Of a DNA stretch of 9,350 nt, positions 1 through 6,762 are shown piece after piece. The DNA comes from Clostridiaceae bacterium (GTDB taxonomy: Bacteria > Bacillota_A > Clostridia > Clostridiales > Clostridiaceae), in contig JAQSXU010000139.1 of NCBI GenBank assembly GCA_029256485.1, positions 1-9,350 on the forward strand, given 5' to 3'. The notes below the pieces were generated by a model that saw only the letters and a list, made by a program, of their open reading frames with translations, was not told the origin of the DNA and searched no databases. The translations under genes were made by a program, and so were the position numbers. The number at the start of each line of letters is the position of its first letter. Within the stretch, counting starts at the first letter, position 1.

Positions 1-801
1 GCTTTAAATGCAGCTGTTGAAGCAGCCAGGGCCGGTTCTGCCGGAAAAGGCTTTGCAGTTGTTGCTGACGAAGTTAGGAATTTAGCATCTAAGAGTGCAA
101 CTGCAGCTATGGATACTACTTCTTTGATCGAGCAATCTATACAGGCAGTAAAAAATGGAAAAAAATTAGCTGATGAAACAGCAAATTCCTTATCAAAAGT
201 GGTAGAAGAAGGGGAATATCTTACAAATGTTGTTGAGGAAATTTCAAGAGCATCTGAAGCCCAAGCTACTTCAATAGGTGAAGTAACTATGGGAATTGAG
301 CAAGTATCTGCAGTTGTTCAAAACAATTCAGCTACTGCTGAAGAAAGTGCTGCAGCAAGTGAAGAATTATCAGGACAAGCGCAGATTTTAAAAGATTTAG
401 TTGGCAAGTATACGCTTAAATCTAATAAAGCAAAAATTTCGAAACTAACGGAAAAAAATAATGATAGAATAGAAAATAGAAATATTATATGTGGATGTTC
501 TAATCTTACTGAAAAAGATTTAATAAATGCAGTAAATAATGGCGCAAAAACATTTGAAGAAGTTCAGCAAATAACTAAAGTTAGTACAGGTTGCGGTAAG
601 TGTAAAGGTAGTAATGAAAAACTAGTTAATAATTTAATACTTAAGAAAAAAATAGATGAAAATCAAGTAGTATGCGGGTGTTACAATGTAAAAGTTCAAG
701 ATATGATTCAAGCGATTAAAAAAGGAGCAAGATCATTTGAAGAAGTTCAAAAAGTTACAAAAGCCGGTACTGGATGCGGCGGATGTGTTGAAAGCAATTA
801 A
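1..801 (+). CDS. Methyl-accepting chemotaxis protein, C-terminal part, with two tandem BFD-like [2Fe-2S] domains (5' end outside window)
   Basis: The frame is open from base 1, so the gene starts upstream; 266 residues are visible. Residues 1-35 are the signalling hairpin tip of a chemoreceptor ([12 protein letters not shown], then [15 protein letters not shown]), which in this family contacts CheA and CheW. A coiled-coil return arm follows to about residue 138. After a Lys/Asn-rich linker come two repeats of about 55 residues, each with Cys-x-Cys, 31 residues, then Cys-x2-Cys (codons at 490-498 with 592-603, and 673-681 with 775-786). This is the cysteine layout of bacterioferritin-associated ferredoxin (Fer2_BFD) domains, which bind a [2Fe-2S] cluster. 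I infer a cytoplasmic redox- or iron-responsive module attached to the signalling tip. No NWETF-type CheR tether is present; the protein ends GGCVESN. It lies outside the repeat-bounded interval and has its own terminator, so it is probably not functionally tied to the downstream genes. Confidence 0.93.
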   Translation, partial: ALNAAVEAARAGSAGKGFAVVADEVRNLASKSATAAMDTTSLIEQSIQAVKNGKKLADETANSLSKVVEEGEYLTNVVEEISRASEAQATSIGEVTMGIEQVSAVVQNNSATAEESAAASEELSGQAQILKDLVGKYTLKSNKAKISKLTEKNNDRIENRNIICGCSNLTEKDLINAVNNGAKTFEEVQQITKVSTGCGKCKGSNEKLVNNLILKKKIDENQVVCGCYNVKVQDMIQAIKKGARSFEEVQKVTKAGTGCGGCVESN

Positions 802-840
802 GTATTAGTAAAAATCATAATTTACTAATACTTAATTTTG
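799..840 (+). terminator. Rho-independent terminator of the chemoreceptor gene
   Basis: A perfect 14-bp inverted repeat (799-812 with 821-834, loop 813-820) includes the TAA stop codon of the chemoreceptor and is followed by ATTTTG and, further on, a run of T. Its position on the stop codon supports transcription termination. Confidence 0.8.
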
Positions 841-1005
841 TATAATTAGATTTTTTTCAATAAGAATAATAGCGATGGTATCAAACATAACAAAGAACAA
901 CTTAATTAAAACTGGTCATAAATTTGCCCCATATTTGCCCAACATGTATAAAAATATGATTTCTATTTAAAGAACAATTGCTAAATCATAAAACTATTGC
1001 AAACT

Positions 1006-1037
1006 AAAAAGACACCAACCTGTTGCAGTCAGTGCCT
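1006..1037 (-). terminator. Rho-independent terminator hairpin inside left repeat
   Basis: On the minus strand GGCACTGACTG and CAGGTTGGTGTC pair around a CAA loop, with some G-T pairs and one bulge, and a run of T follows. It lies about 20 bases after the stop codon of the short frame ending EEVSNM, as expected for the 3' end of a gene transcribed leftward. Confidence 0.65.
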
Positions 1038-1104
1038 TTCTTCAATTGGTTAATTACATATTGCTTACTTCTTCGTGCTCATGTGCTTCTTTATATTTTA
1101 AGCG
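1006..1104. repeat. 99-bp direct repeat, left copy
   Basis: This block is identical over 99 bp to 9252-9350, in the same orientation. The right copy is cut by the window edge, so the true repeat may be longer. Immediately left of the repeat the two copies differ (CAAACT here, AAAAAC at the right copy). On the minus strand it carries the last codons of a reading frame ending KYKEAHEHEEVSNM (stop at 1053-1055), then a terminator hairpin. It could be a target-gene end duplicated by site-specific integration (attL/attR) or debris of two copies of one gene. Confidence 0.85.
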
Positions 1105-1243
1105 CATTTTATTAATACCGTTTTATACTGTTTTTTATAAAAATTTGCCCAGGATTTGCCCGAAATAATTTTTAAATTTATACTAATATTATGTTTTTTA
1201 TTCTTTACTTATTATTAGATTATTATGTCTTTTAAAATGTCGC

Positions 1244-1747
1244 TTATTTATAATAATGGTTTAAATCATCATAATACGGTTTTAAAAGTGCATTAAGTGA
1301 ATTTAGGTTTTCATAAAGTTCTTTTATTTTATTTTTATCTAACTCTAAACGACTTCCGTTTAAATTTATTGATTTTGTTATCAATTCTGAAGAAGAAAGA
1401 AGTTCCCTATTTACTGTGTCAACTACTTCTGCCCCTTCATAAGGTGATATATCCTTCTCAATCAAGCCCTTCTTATAACAGTCTCTCATGCTTTTATAAA
1501 GCGAAGTCAAAGTGCTAGACATTACTCCCATTCTAAATTGTATTTCACTATAGTTTTCGACAGTAGGCATCTCAACAAAAGTATCTAATGAAATCATAAG
1601 TCTTTGATAATTTTCTTCAAATCTATTAACATCATAGCTGTATTTCTCATATGTGTTTTTGTTTATACTTTCTATAACGCTCCACCCGACCAAAAGTATA
1701 CCTATTGTTAATAATATTATAATTAAATTTTTATTATTTATTTTCAT
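1244..1747 (-). CDS. Small membrane-anchored protein of unknown function, 167 aa
   Basis: I do not recognise a family. Residues 8-27 form one hydrophobic segment after a short Lys/Asn-rich N-terminus. The remaining ~140 residues are polar and predicted mainly helical (runs such as ENYQRLMISLDTF and DKNKIKELYENLNSLNALL), so the body should lie outside the membrane, anchored by an uncleaved signal. An AGGAG ribosome site (1753-1757) sits 5 bases before the ATG at 1745-1747, fixing the start. A perfect hairpin at 1791-1823 separates it from the decayed genes upstream, so it is probably transcribed alone. No catalytic motif is visible. Confidence 0.75.
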   Translation of the reverse strand: MKINNKNLIIILLTIGILLVGWSVIESINKNTYEKYSYDVNRFEENYQRLMISLDTFVEMPTVENYSEIQFRMGVMSSTLTSLYKSMRDCYKKGLIEKDISPYEGAEVVDTVNRELLSSSELITKSINLNGSRLELDKNKIKELYENLNSLNALLKPYYDDLNHYYK

Positions 1748-1790
1748 AATAACTCCTACTTATCTTTTTAATATATCTCTTTCAATTCAA

Positions 1791-1823
1791 GACACACTTA
1801 TTGCTTTTTGCAATAAGTGTGTC
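1791..1823 (-). terminator. Perfect 14-bp hairpin, probable terminator of the decayed gene at 1841-1978
   Basis: GACACACTTATTGC at 1791-1804 is exactly inverted at 1810-1823 around a five-base T loop. It begins 17 bases after the stop codon of the minus-strand pseudogene. The T-tract that should follow is poor (TTGAATTG), so terminator function is likely but not certain. Confidence 0.6.
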
Positions 1824-1840
1824 TATATCAGTTATTATAT

Positions 1841-1978
1841 TTAATAACCATATACAACGTGTGGATAACTTGCATATCCAGTAGTAGCGCTTGACGTTCT
1901 ATCAGTATTTAAATATAGCCTATATGTAATCCTTGCTCTTGCTTCCACAACTGCAGAATCTCCAGCATCAGGTCTTGT
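1841..1978 (-). pseudogene. C-terminal remnant of a secreted or surface protein gene
   Basis: The minus-strand frame is open for 45 codons before TAA at 1841-1843. It is closed upstream by an in-frame TAA at 1979-1981 and has no start or ribosome site. The product contains VEARARITYRLYLNTDR and ends GYASYPHVVYGY. The alternating aromatic and charged pattern is typical of the last beta strands of exported proteins, like the other secreted genes in this window. A hairpin follows the stop. I cannot name the parent family. The context (beside other remnants) supports a broken gene rather than a real small protein. Confidence 0.5.
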
Positions 1979-1989
1979 TTATAATCTAT

Positions 1990-2046
1990 TTATCTCTCTT
2001 CTAAACGTCCCAATGTCTTACTGATCTTGGCAAAGTATTTTGTAGC
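1990..2046 (-). pseudogene. Short C-terminal gene remnant (KYFAKISKTLGRLEER)
   Basis: Eighteen codons end in TAA at 1990-1992 and are closed upstream by TAG at 2047-2049. The amphipathic helical tail looks like the true end of a bacterial protein, but it is too short to assign. It is wedged between the pseudogene at 1841 and the stop of the membrane-protein gene at 2055, which suggests successive deletions joined unrelated gene ends here. Confidence 0.3.
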
Positions 2047-2054
2047 CTACGTCT

Positions 2055-2492
2055 TTAAGATTTAATTTCCTCTATGCTTGAAACGATAATATAAGTACAT
2101 GTCACTATAATTGAACCCAAGTATGTTCCAGCATTACATATTTCTTTAACATAAGATACGTCGCTAAGTTTAAAAAAGAAATTTTCCATTATTGAAAAAA
2201 TTAAATGTGATATTAAGAATATTAATATAGCTATACTTATTTTTTTTATTTTATATCTCATAGGAATCTCCTCATCTATATTACCTTTGATTAGTTGACT
2301 AATATTTCTGATTACAACATATGTGCATGATAATAAAATCCAACCCAAAAATATACTGCCATTTGCTATTGCAATATCATTCATCTGTATTGAATTAGTA
2401 TTAAAAAACAAAAACTTTGTAGAATCGAGAAAAAAATAAATTACAACAACCAAAACTATATTTTTAAATATCCCCTTTACATTCTCTAACAA
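2055..2492 (-). CDS. Four-TM integral membrane protein of unknown function, 145 aa, TTG start
   Basis: Four hydrophobic segments are visible at about residues 9-30, 43-63, 84-107 and 122-141. A charged loop (KGNIDEEIPMRYKIKK) lies between the second and third. The start is TTG (2490-2492), chosen because AGGAAGGA lies about 9 bases upstream on the minus strand and no ATG fits better. The layout resembles small DUF2975-like or bacteriocin-immunity-like membrane proteins, but I see no diagnostic motif, so this is only a suggestion. The ~145-bp gap to the secreted-protein gene at 2637 holds no clear terminator, so the two could be co-transcribed. Confidence 0.75.
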   Translation of the reverse strand: MLENVKGIFKNIVLVVVIYFFLDSTKFLFFNTNSIQMNDIAIANGSIFLGWILLSCTYVVIRNISQLIKGNIDEEIPMRYKIKKISIAILIFLISHLIFSIMENFFFKLSDVSYVKEICNAGTYLGSIIVTCTYIIVSSIEEIKS

Positions 2493-2636
2493 AGTATTTT
2501 TCCTTCCTAATTTAATTATTTTAATAGCGAATCTGCTAAAAACATGATAAGCGATATATATTTCGAGGCAAAAAACACAATCACAAATATTTAGCTATCA
2601 AATGTTATGTTACAGATCCGCTGACTACAAATTATT

Positions 2637-3488
2637 TTAGTTTATATGTCCAGTTACAATAGGGCTTGGATATTCAGTAACATTTCCAGTAAATGTAAAA
2701 CTTATACCAACACCTGAACCAACAGAAATACTGGGTGCAGTAATTCCCACATAGGTATGTCCATATTTATATGATACTCCTAAATTTTGATTTTTGCCAG
2801 TACAATATAACCTTAACGCACCTGAACCAGTTTTAGGATATTGATCTTGCCATAAAGTAAATTTATCTGATACATTGAAAGTAATATATTGTGTAAATGC
2901 GTGTTGCTCAGTCTTAGTTCTAGTGCCATCAAACGTGCTATAATAATATACATTCACAAATGATGTACTTGTATCTACATACATTTGAGAATCCCAACCA
3001 AAACCAATAATATCTATACCTTTCCATATTGGTTCTGAATTCCAACTCCATGAAAATGTAATCCTTGCGTTTGTTTTATTTGTTACTGAGTCATAGTAAT
3101 AGTCCCTAGGATCTAATTTATGGCTAACAGTACAACTTGCAGTTAATGTTGATAATTGGTCAATTGTAAGCGTATTCACGAATTCTTTAGCTGATAGATT
3201 TTTTGACATATTGCTTGTTCCATATTTCTCAATATATCTTTCGTATATTATTTGCTCATAATCTATATTCCTAAGTTCTTTTACATCCTCAACACTATAC
3301 CCCACTTTATACAATTCTGTATCAGATTTTTCTAACAACTGTTTTACCATTAAATATTCATTAAATGTTACTTCACTGCTATATGCATCTTCTTTTAATT
3401 CAACTCCGTACGAAATGGCTGCATATGATAGACAGCTAAAACCGCTTATTATAGAGAGTATTAAAATTATACTAATCACTTTTTTCAT
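2637..3488 (-). CDS. Secreted beta-rich protein with signal peptide, 283 aa
   Basis: The ATG at 3486-3488 is preceded by GAGGAG at a good distance. Residues 1-24 form a signal peptide (basic MKK, hydrophobic core, likely cleavage after SYA or SYAA). Cys19 lacks a proper lipobox, so a lipoprotein is unlikely. Residues 40-95 are helical and carry the pattern TELYKVGYSVEDVKELRNID, which I recall from N-terminal regions of several exported clostridial and Bacillus proteins of unknown role. From about residue 115 the chain is rich in aromatic/Thr/Ser beta strands with only two Cys (one near 119, one in LYCTGKN). No catalytic motif is seen. It lacks the TTGTCCCC element found upstream of the other secreted genes. 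Confidence 0.85.
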   Translation of the reverse strand: MKKVISIILILSIISGFSCLSYAAISYGVELKEDAYSSEVTFNEYLMVKQLLEKSDTELYKVGYSVEDVKELRNIDYEQIIYERYIEKYGTSNMSKNLSAKEFVNTLTIDQLSTLTASCTVSHKLDPRDYYYDSVTNKTNARITFSWSWNSEPIWKGIDIIGFGWDSQMYVDTSTSFVNVYYYSTFDGTRTKTEQHAFTQYITFNVSDKFTLWQDQYPKTGSGALRLYCTGKNQNLGVSYKYGHTYVGITAPSISVGSGVGISFTFTGNVTEYPSPIVTGHIN

Positions 3489-3755
3489 TGTATATATCTC
3501 CTCTATTATTTTTAGTTTTTTTATTTTTAGTTTTTATTTTATATTACTGTAAAACTATTTTTATATGGAATACTATTAAAAAATAGTTGTGTGACATATA
3601 ATTAATTTACAGGCTCTAATATCTTTTCTGTACTTTTGGTTAGGCATAGAATTAAAGATATTTAAGAGTCTTCTTATTTTGATAATTTCACTATTTCCTC
3701 ACCTCTTATGGATTTTTTATCCTATCCTCCTTCCTTTTAAATTTTTTTGCTTATT
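3489..3755. other. Intergenic stretch with orphan ribosome sites and an imperfect inverted repeat
   Basis: A short tandem repeat, TTATTTTTAGTTTTT, lies at about 3507-3535 in the leader of the 283-aa gene. An imperfect inverted repeat pairs 3614-3625 with 3655-3668 around a long loop. On the minus strand an AAGGAGG box (3726-3732) and an AAGAGGTG box (3698-3705) have no intact gene behind them. The second leads into frames that stop within a few codons. The stretch probably keeps the ruined 5' end of a gene once downstream of the 138-aa gene. Confidence 0.35.
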
Positions 3756-4172
3756 TTAATAAATTACATTATTACTATATCTAATAATACTTTCATAATC
3801 AGCACCACTGCAAACATAGTAATATGCTTTAACCCTATACGTATAACCCTTGCTAATATAGCTCGTACCGGTTAGTGTTAATCTGTAACTTTCATCAGAT
3901 TTTGACCAACTATCAATATCTACCCAATTGCTGCCATCATATCTTTGCAAATATAAGTACATATTAACTTTTGTTGTTTTATCTTGATATCCTACTACGT
4001 TGCCTGTTGCAGTTGCTAAACCACTTGATGATATGTAAAGGTCTGTTTTTGTTGTATTTGTGTAACTATAATATGGCATTGTTACACCACTTAAGTTTAC
4101 TGCAAATGCTTTGGGTACTAAGTTAAAACTAAATAATAAAATTAATAATAAGAGACACATTGCTTTTTTCAT
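3756..4172 (-). CDS. Small secreted beta protein, DUF6147-like, copy A, 138 aa
   Basis: The start chosen is ATG at 4170-4172, because AAAGGTGA lies just upstream and the signal peptide begins MKKAMCLLLL. Upstream in-frame codons would extend into the ribosome site. Residues 1-24 are the signal peptide (cleavage after AFA). The mature 114 residues are all beta-type: TDLYISSSGLATATGNVVGY, then YLYLQRYDGSNWVDI, SWSKSD and YTYRVKAYYYV. This matches my recollection of the DUF6147 family of small exported clostridial proteins (to be confirmed by profile search). The function is unknown. It follows the anti-sigma gene by 110 bp with the shared TTGTCCCC element between them. It is a paralogue of copy B with 10 differences in 138 residues, one of them a Cys (VCSG) that is Tyr in copy B. 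Confidence 0.85.
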   Translation of the reverse strand: MKKAMCLLLLILLFSFNLVPKAFAVNLSGVTMPYYSYTNTTKTDLYISSSGLATATGNVVGYQDKTTKVNMYLYLQRYDGSNWVDIDSWSKSDESYRLTLTGTSYISKGYTYRVKAYYYVCSGADYESIIRYSNNVIY

Positions 4173-4320
4173 TCTAATCACCTTTTCCTTTTCATATTTT
4201 TTTATCTCTTTACCATATAAACAATTTAAATATGAATTTGGGGACAAGATTTTTAGAATATTTTCTAATTTATAATAATTTCTTATTTAATAGATTCCGC
4301 CATTTGTTTTAAAATGCTTT
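3768..4320. repeat. Duplicated block, copy A
   Basis: This aligns with 6358-6904. From 3768 to 4254 the alignment needs no gap and differs by a few per cent by eye. It covers nearly all of the 138-aa gene, its ribosome site and the upstream element, then continues less well into the last codons of the anti-sigma gene. The homology stops four codons before the end of the 138-aa gene on one side. Confidence 0.85.
4206..4254 (-). promoter_or_regulatory. Shared upstream element, copy A (core TTGTCCCCAAATT)
   Basis: The minus strand reads CTTGTCCCCAAATTCATA, then an AT-rich stretch TTTAAATTGTTTATATGGTA. The same order and spacing recur at 6796-6844 and 8934-8981. The TTGTCCCC end could be a -35-type box and TTTATAT or TATGGT a -10-type box. 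The spacing (20-24 bp) is long for sigma-A, so an ECF-sigma promoter or an operator next to a promoter are both possible. The core lies ~68 bases before the ATG of copy A. Confidence 0.6.
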
Positions 4321-4945
4321 CGTCTTCGTATCCACTAATAGAATAAGCATAAATACCGTCACTAAAAATAACTGTAGTTAAACCATTTTGACTATAAGTT
4401 ATACCGACAGCTCCATTAATAAATATTTCTTTTGTATTTATTCCTTCGGTATTTATTGTTACATCATAATTTAAAGTAAATTGTTCATATATTAATTCAT
4501 TCTTTTCAGCATTAGAATAAATTATTTGATAATATGTTTCATAATTCGTTTCTTCTAATTTGCTGTAACCGTCAGGTATAAATTTAGGTATATGTTTGTC
4601 TTCTATCTTTTCTGGTAAATTTTCTTCTTTATCATTAAAGATCAATTCTGAAAATTCTTCATATATTTTTTCTATGAAATTTATAACCGGCACCCTGATT
4701 GCTTCTACTGTCATTGATGCTGAGATTATAATAATTATGGAAGCTGCAGCTGCTATACTTCTTCTAATTTTATATCCGGCTAGAGTTACATATTTAATTT
4801 TAGATATTTTAATGAGCTTTTCCATTTTCTTTTCAAATTCATAGGAAAACTTATGATATTTTTTTAATTCCTGATTTGATGGAAGTGAAGCCAGTTCGCT
4901 TTCCATTGAAATGATTAATGCCTTTTTCATTAATTCAGCAGACAT
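4283..4945 (-). CDS. Membrane-spanning anti-sigma factor with DUF4367-type extracellular domain, 220 aa
   Basis: The cytoplasmic N-terminal part (1-60) is helical and charged (MSAELMKKAL, EFEKKMEKLIKI). A single membrane segment lies at about 63-83 (AAAASIIIIISAS). From about residue 105 the chain has the DUF4367 pattern: PKFIPDGYSKLEE, repeated beta strands, VIFSDGIYAYSISGY and a C-terminal LKQMAESIK. In clostridial ECF systems such a protein holds its sigma factor at the membrane until an outside signal releases it. The ATG overlaps the sigma stop by one base (TAATG), with AGAGGG upstream, so the two are translationally coupled. The last ~12 codons recur as remnants at 6870 and 9003. The activating signal cannot be read from sequence. 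Confidence 0.88.
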   Translation of the reverse strand: MSAELMKKALIISMESELASLPSNQELKKYHKFSYEFEKKMEKLIKISKIKYVTLAGYKIRRSIAAAASIIIIISASMTVEAIRVPVINFIEKIYEEFSELIFNDKEENLPEKIEDKHIPKFIPDGYSKLEETNYETYYQIIYSNAEKNELIYEQFTLNYDVTINTEGINTKEIFINGAVGITYSQNGLTTVIFSDGIYAYSISGYEDESILKQMAESIK

Positions 4946-5481
4946 TACTTATCCCTCTTTCTAATATTTTCTAACAATATTTTTCTACCTCTTTGAAGCC
5001 TTTTCTTTACTGCTTCATTTTCAATATTTATTAACCTTGCTATTTCTTTTGTGCTTAATCCTTCAACATAGGTTAAATACAGCACGTCCTTGTAAGTTAC
5101 AGGTAAATTTGAAATTTCTTCTACAATTAAGTTAAATGAATACTTTGACAGTACTTCATCTTCTAAGCTGTAATCATCAGAAATAATTTCACTGTATTCA
5201 TCAATATCTAAATATGATTTTTGTTTTTTTAGAATGTTTAAAGAAATATTTCTTACTATAATAACAATATAACTTTTAGTTTGGGGACATATAGCTTCTG
5301 AAATATTTCTAATATTTTCTGCTATCTTGATAAATGTTTCATGAACCGCATCTTCAGAAAGATATTCATCATTTAAAATCTTGTTAGCCACATAAAACAA
5401 TAGTTGCTTATATTGATAATATATTTGTTCAAATTTATTTTTTTCTTCCTCTGTATCTATTAGGCTTAAATATATTAGCAT
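4945..5481 (-). CDS. ECF-type RNA polymerase sigma-70 family factor, 178 aa
   Basis: Region 2 spans about residues 16-85 (FEQIYYQYKQLLFYVANKIL and EDAVHETFIKIAENI), for core polymerase and -10 binding. Region 4 spans about 120-174 with the helix-turn-helix GLSTKEIARLINIENEAVKK, for -35 recognition. No region 3 domain is present and the length is normal for an ECF factor. The sequence resembles the clostridial group paired with DUF4179/DUF4367 anti-sigma factors. The start at ATG 5479-5481 gives the usual family N-terminus; its ribosome site is weak (AAGG about 13 bases away, AGGG too close), so translation may be poor by design. A sigma-A-like promoter lies about 90 bases upstream. No copy of the TTGTCCCC element lies in its leader, so positive autoregulation through that element is not supported. 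Confidence 0.92.
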   Translation of the reverse strand: MLIYLSLIDTEEEKNKFEQIYYQYKQLLFYVANKILNDEYLSEDAVHETFIKIAENIRNISEAICPQTKSYIVIIVRNISLNILKKQKSYLDIDEYSEIISDDYSLEDEVLSKYSFNLIVEEISNLPVTYKDVLYLTYVEGLSTKEIARLINIENEAVKKRLQRGRKILLENIRKRDK

Positions 5482-5576
5482 TTCCCTAAACCTTGCTTTC
5501 TGAAAAATTTTTATGAGTTATACATTATTTGCTGTTAACAGAAAAGATAGTTTGTAATTTAATTACTTTTATAATA

Positions 5577-5605
5577 ATTTTACACGTATTTTATAATAAA
5601 GGCAA
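5577..5605 (-). promoter_or_regulatory. Sigma-A-type promoter for the ECF sigma/anti-sigma operon
   Basis: The minus strand reads TTGCCT (5600-5605), a 17-bp spacer, then TAAAAT (5577-5582). This is close to the housekeeping consensus at ideal spacing. It lies just downstream of the terminator of the preceding pseudogene and would give a leader of about 90 bases before the sigma ATG. Confidence 0.6.
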
Positions 5606-5613
5606 TCTTTGCA

Positions 5614-5653
5614 TAAATAAAAACTGATCATGGTTTATAAGACCAGACCAGTT
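5614..5653 (-). terminator. Rho-independent terminator of the Amidase_6 pseudogene
   Basis: On the minus strand AACTGGTCTGGT pairs with ACCATGATCAGTT (one mismatch, one bulge), followed by TTTTTATTT. It starts about 20 bases after the pseudogene stop at 5675-5677, which marks the true end of that transcription unit. Confidence 0.7.
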
Positions 5654-5674
5654 CTATATAATACTAACATCATC

Positions 5675-6345
5675 CTAAAAAAACTCAAATTTAATATACA
5701 AATTACTAACACCAATTTTATATGTAGCATAATCTCGATCCCCTAATGCGGTTGTTAAGTTTGCATCTGCTCTATCTATTGAGTGTGCAGAATATTTAAA
5801 GTCACTGCCATATTCTGGTAAGTATCATTGTATGTTCAGGATAATAATTAAATACACTTTTTCTTAGCGTTTGTATAACATCGCCAATGCCATATCCAGA
5901 TATTACACGATTACTTAGAGCCAGGTAATCAGTAACAATATACGTTTTTGTGCTTACTGCATTTGTTGACCAATACCCACCAAATTCTTTAGCACTAATC
6001 CAAGGACTAGGATCAGCCAAATCCCAAGATGCGTCTAATTAAGCTACGGTTGATGGTACAGGATTATTGCTATTCAATTTATATATATACCAATCTCCTT
6101 ACTTTCTTTTACCACCAGCATACAAACATTGTGACACGAAATTTGCACAATCCGATGGAGCATTTCCAAAGTTACTTAAATCTGGATATTCTGCATAATT
6201 ATAATCGCAAGCGTGTTCAATAGCATAATTTCTAGCTGCCTCCCAATCATAAACAACGGCTAATGAAGAATTTTTTTGATTTTTATCATTTATAAAAGAC
6301 CTTAAATTTTAATCTTGTACTGCATCACCACATATAATTTTATTG
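5675..6345 (-). pseudogene. Broken secreted Amidase_6-domain protein gene
   Basis: Reading the minus strand through three in-frame TAA stops and one frameshift gives a continuous domain. It runs WEAARNYAIEHACDYNYAEY, then SDCANFVSQCLYAGG (the conserved Cys region), GDWYIYKLNSNN, SPWISAKEFGGYW and GIGDVIQ. An EHTMILT segment holds the conserved His and, after the frameshift near 5815, YSAHSIDRADANLTTAL and a natural stop at 5675-5677. This order matches the putative Amidase_6 domain found in exported Firmicute proteins. Stops fall after VQD, KRK and STVA. No signal peptide or start remains; the 5' end is replaced at about 6346 by the 138-aa gene copy B. A terminator follows. The gene is certainly dead; I am fairly sure of the family. 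Confidence 0.8.
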
Positions 6346-6762
6346 TTAATAAGAAATATTATTACTATATCTAATTATACTTTCATAATCAGTACCACTG
6401 TAAACATAGTAATATGCTTTAACCCTATAAGTATAGCCCTTACTTACATAGCTAGTACCGGTTAGTGTTAATCTGTAACTTTCATCAGATTTTGACCAAC
6501 TATTGATATCTACCCAATTGCTACCGTCATATCTTTGCAAATATAAGTACATATTTACTTTTGTTGTTTTATCTTGATATCCTACTACGTTACCCGTTGC
6601 AGTTGCTAAACCACTTGATGATATGTAAAGGTCTGTTTTTGTTGTATTTGTGTAACTATAATATGGCGTTATTACACCACTTAAGTTTACTGCAAATGCT
6701 TCGGGTACTAAACAAAAACTAAATAATAAAATTAATAATAAGAGACACATTGCTTTTTTCAT
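6346..6762 (-). CDS. Small secreted beta protein, DUF6147-like, copy B, 138 aa
   Basis: This is the same protein as copy A with 10 substitutions in 138 residues (93% identical). The start is ATG at 6760-6762 behind AAAGGTGA; the GTG a little upstream is part of the ribosome site. The signal peptide ends AFA at residue 24. The mature part keeps the YLYLQRYDGSNWVDI and SKGYTYRVKAYYYV core. Substitutions fall in the signal peptide (N17C, K21E), the start of the mature chain and the last 30 residues, while residues 32-88 are unchanged. The last codons before the stop diverge from copy A exactly where the DNA homology ends, against the amidase pseudogene. The gene is intact and carries the full upstream element, so it should be expressible. 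Confidence 0.85.
   Translation of the reverse strand: MKKAMCLLLLILLFSFCLVPEAFAVNLSGVITPYYSYTNTTKTDLYISSSGLATATGNVVGYQDKTTKVNMYLYLQRYDGSNWVDINSWSKSDESYRLTLTGTSYVSKGYTYRVKAYYYVYSGTDYESIIRYSNNISY

Larger units (their letters stand above)
835..1243. other. Gene-free stretch holding recombination debris
   Basis: I see no intact gene here. The stretch contains two tandem TTTGCCC pairs (923-940 and 1144-1161), with the two motifs of each pair 11 bp apart, and the first 99-bp repeat copy (1006-1104) between the pairs. On the minus strand the first pair can be read as a short open end, HVGQIWGKFMTSFN then stop (stop near 909). The second reads FGQILGKFL then stop. Both recall the C-terminal tails of tyrosine-recombinase integrases, but each is closed by upstream stops, so at most these are remnants. 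Confidence 0.5.

Noticed and set aside
1006..1104. The direct repeat as a CRISPR unit or insertion-sequence end
   Set aside because: Only two copies 8 kb apart, no spacers, and no terminal inverted repeats or transposase gene between them.
3432..3486. Lipoprotein signal in the 283-aa protein (Cys19)
   Set aside because: The residues before the Cys (GFS) do not fit a lipobox, and a normal cleavage site follows at SYA.
3614..3668. Imperfect inverted repeat as a terminator for the 138-aa gene copy A
   Set aside because: The loop is long and no T-run follows on the minus strand; left as an unassigned inverted repeat.
5278..5289. TTTGGGGACA inside the sigma gene, matching the core of the shared element
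   Set aside because: It encodes conserved sigma residues (CPQT) and the rest of the 49-bp element is absent, so it is probably coincidence.
6029..6223. Plus-strand open frame of 64 codons
   Set aside because: It is antisense to the Amidase_6 pseudogene, whose translation explains the sequence much better.
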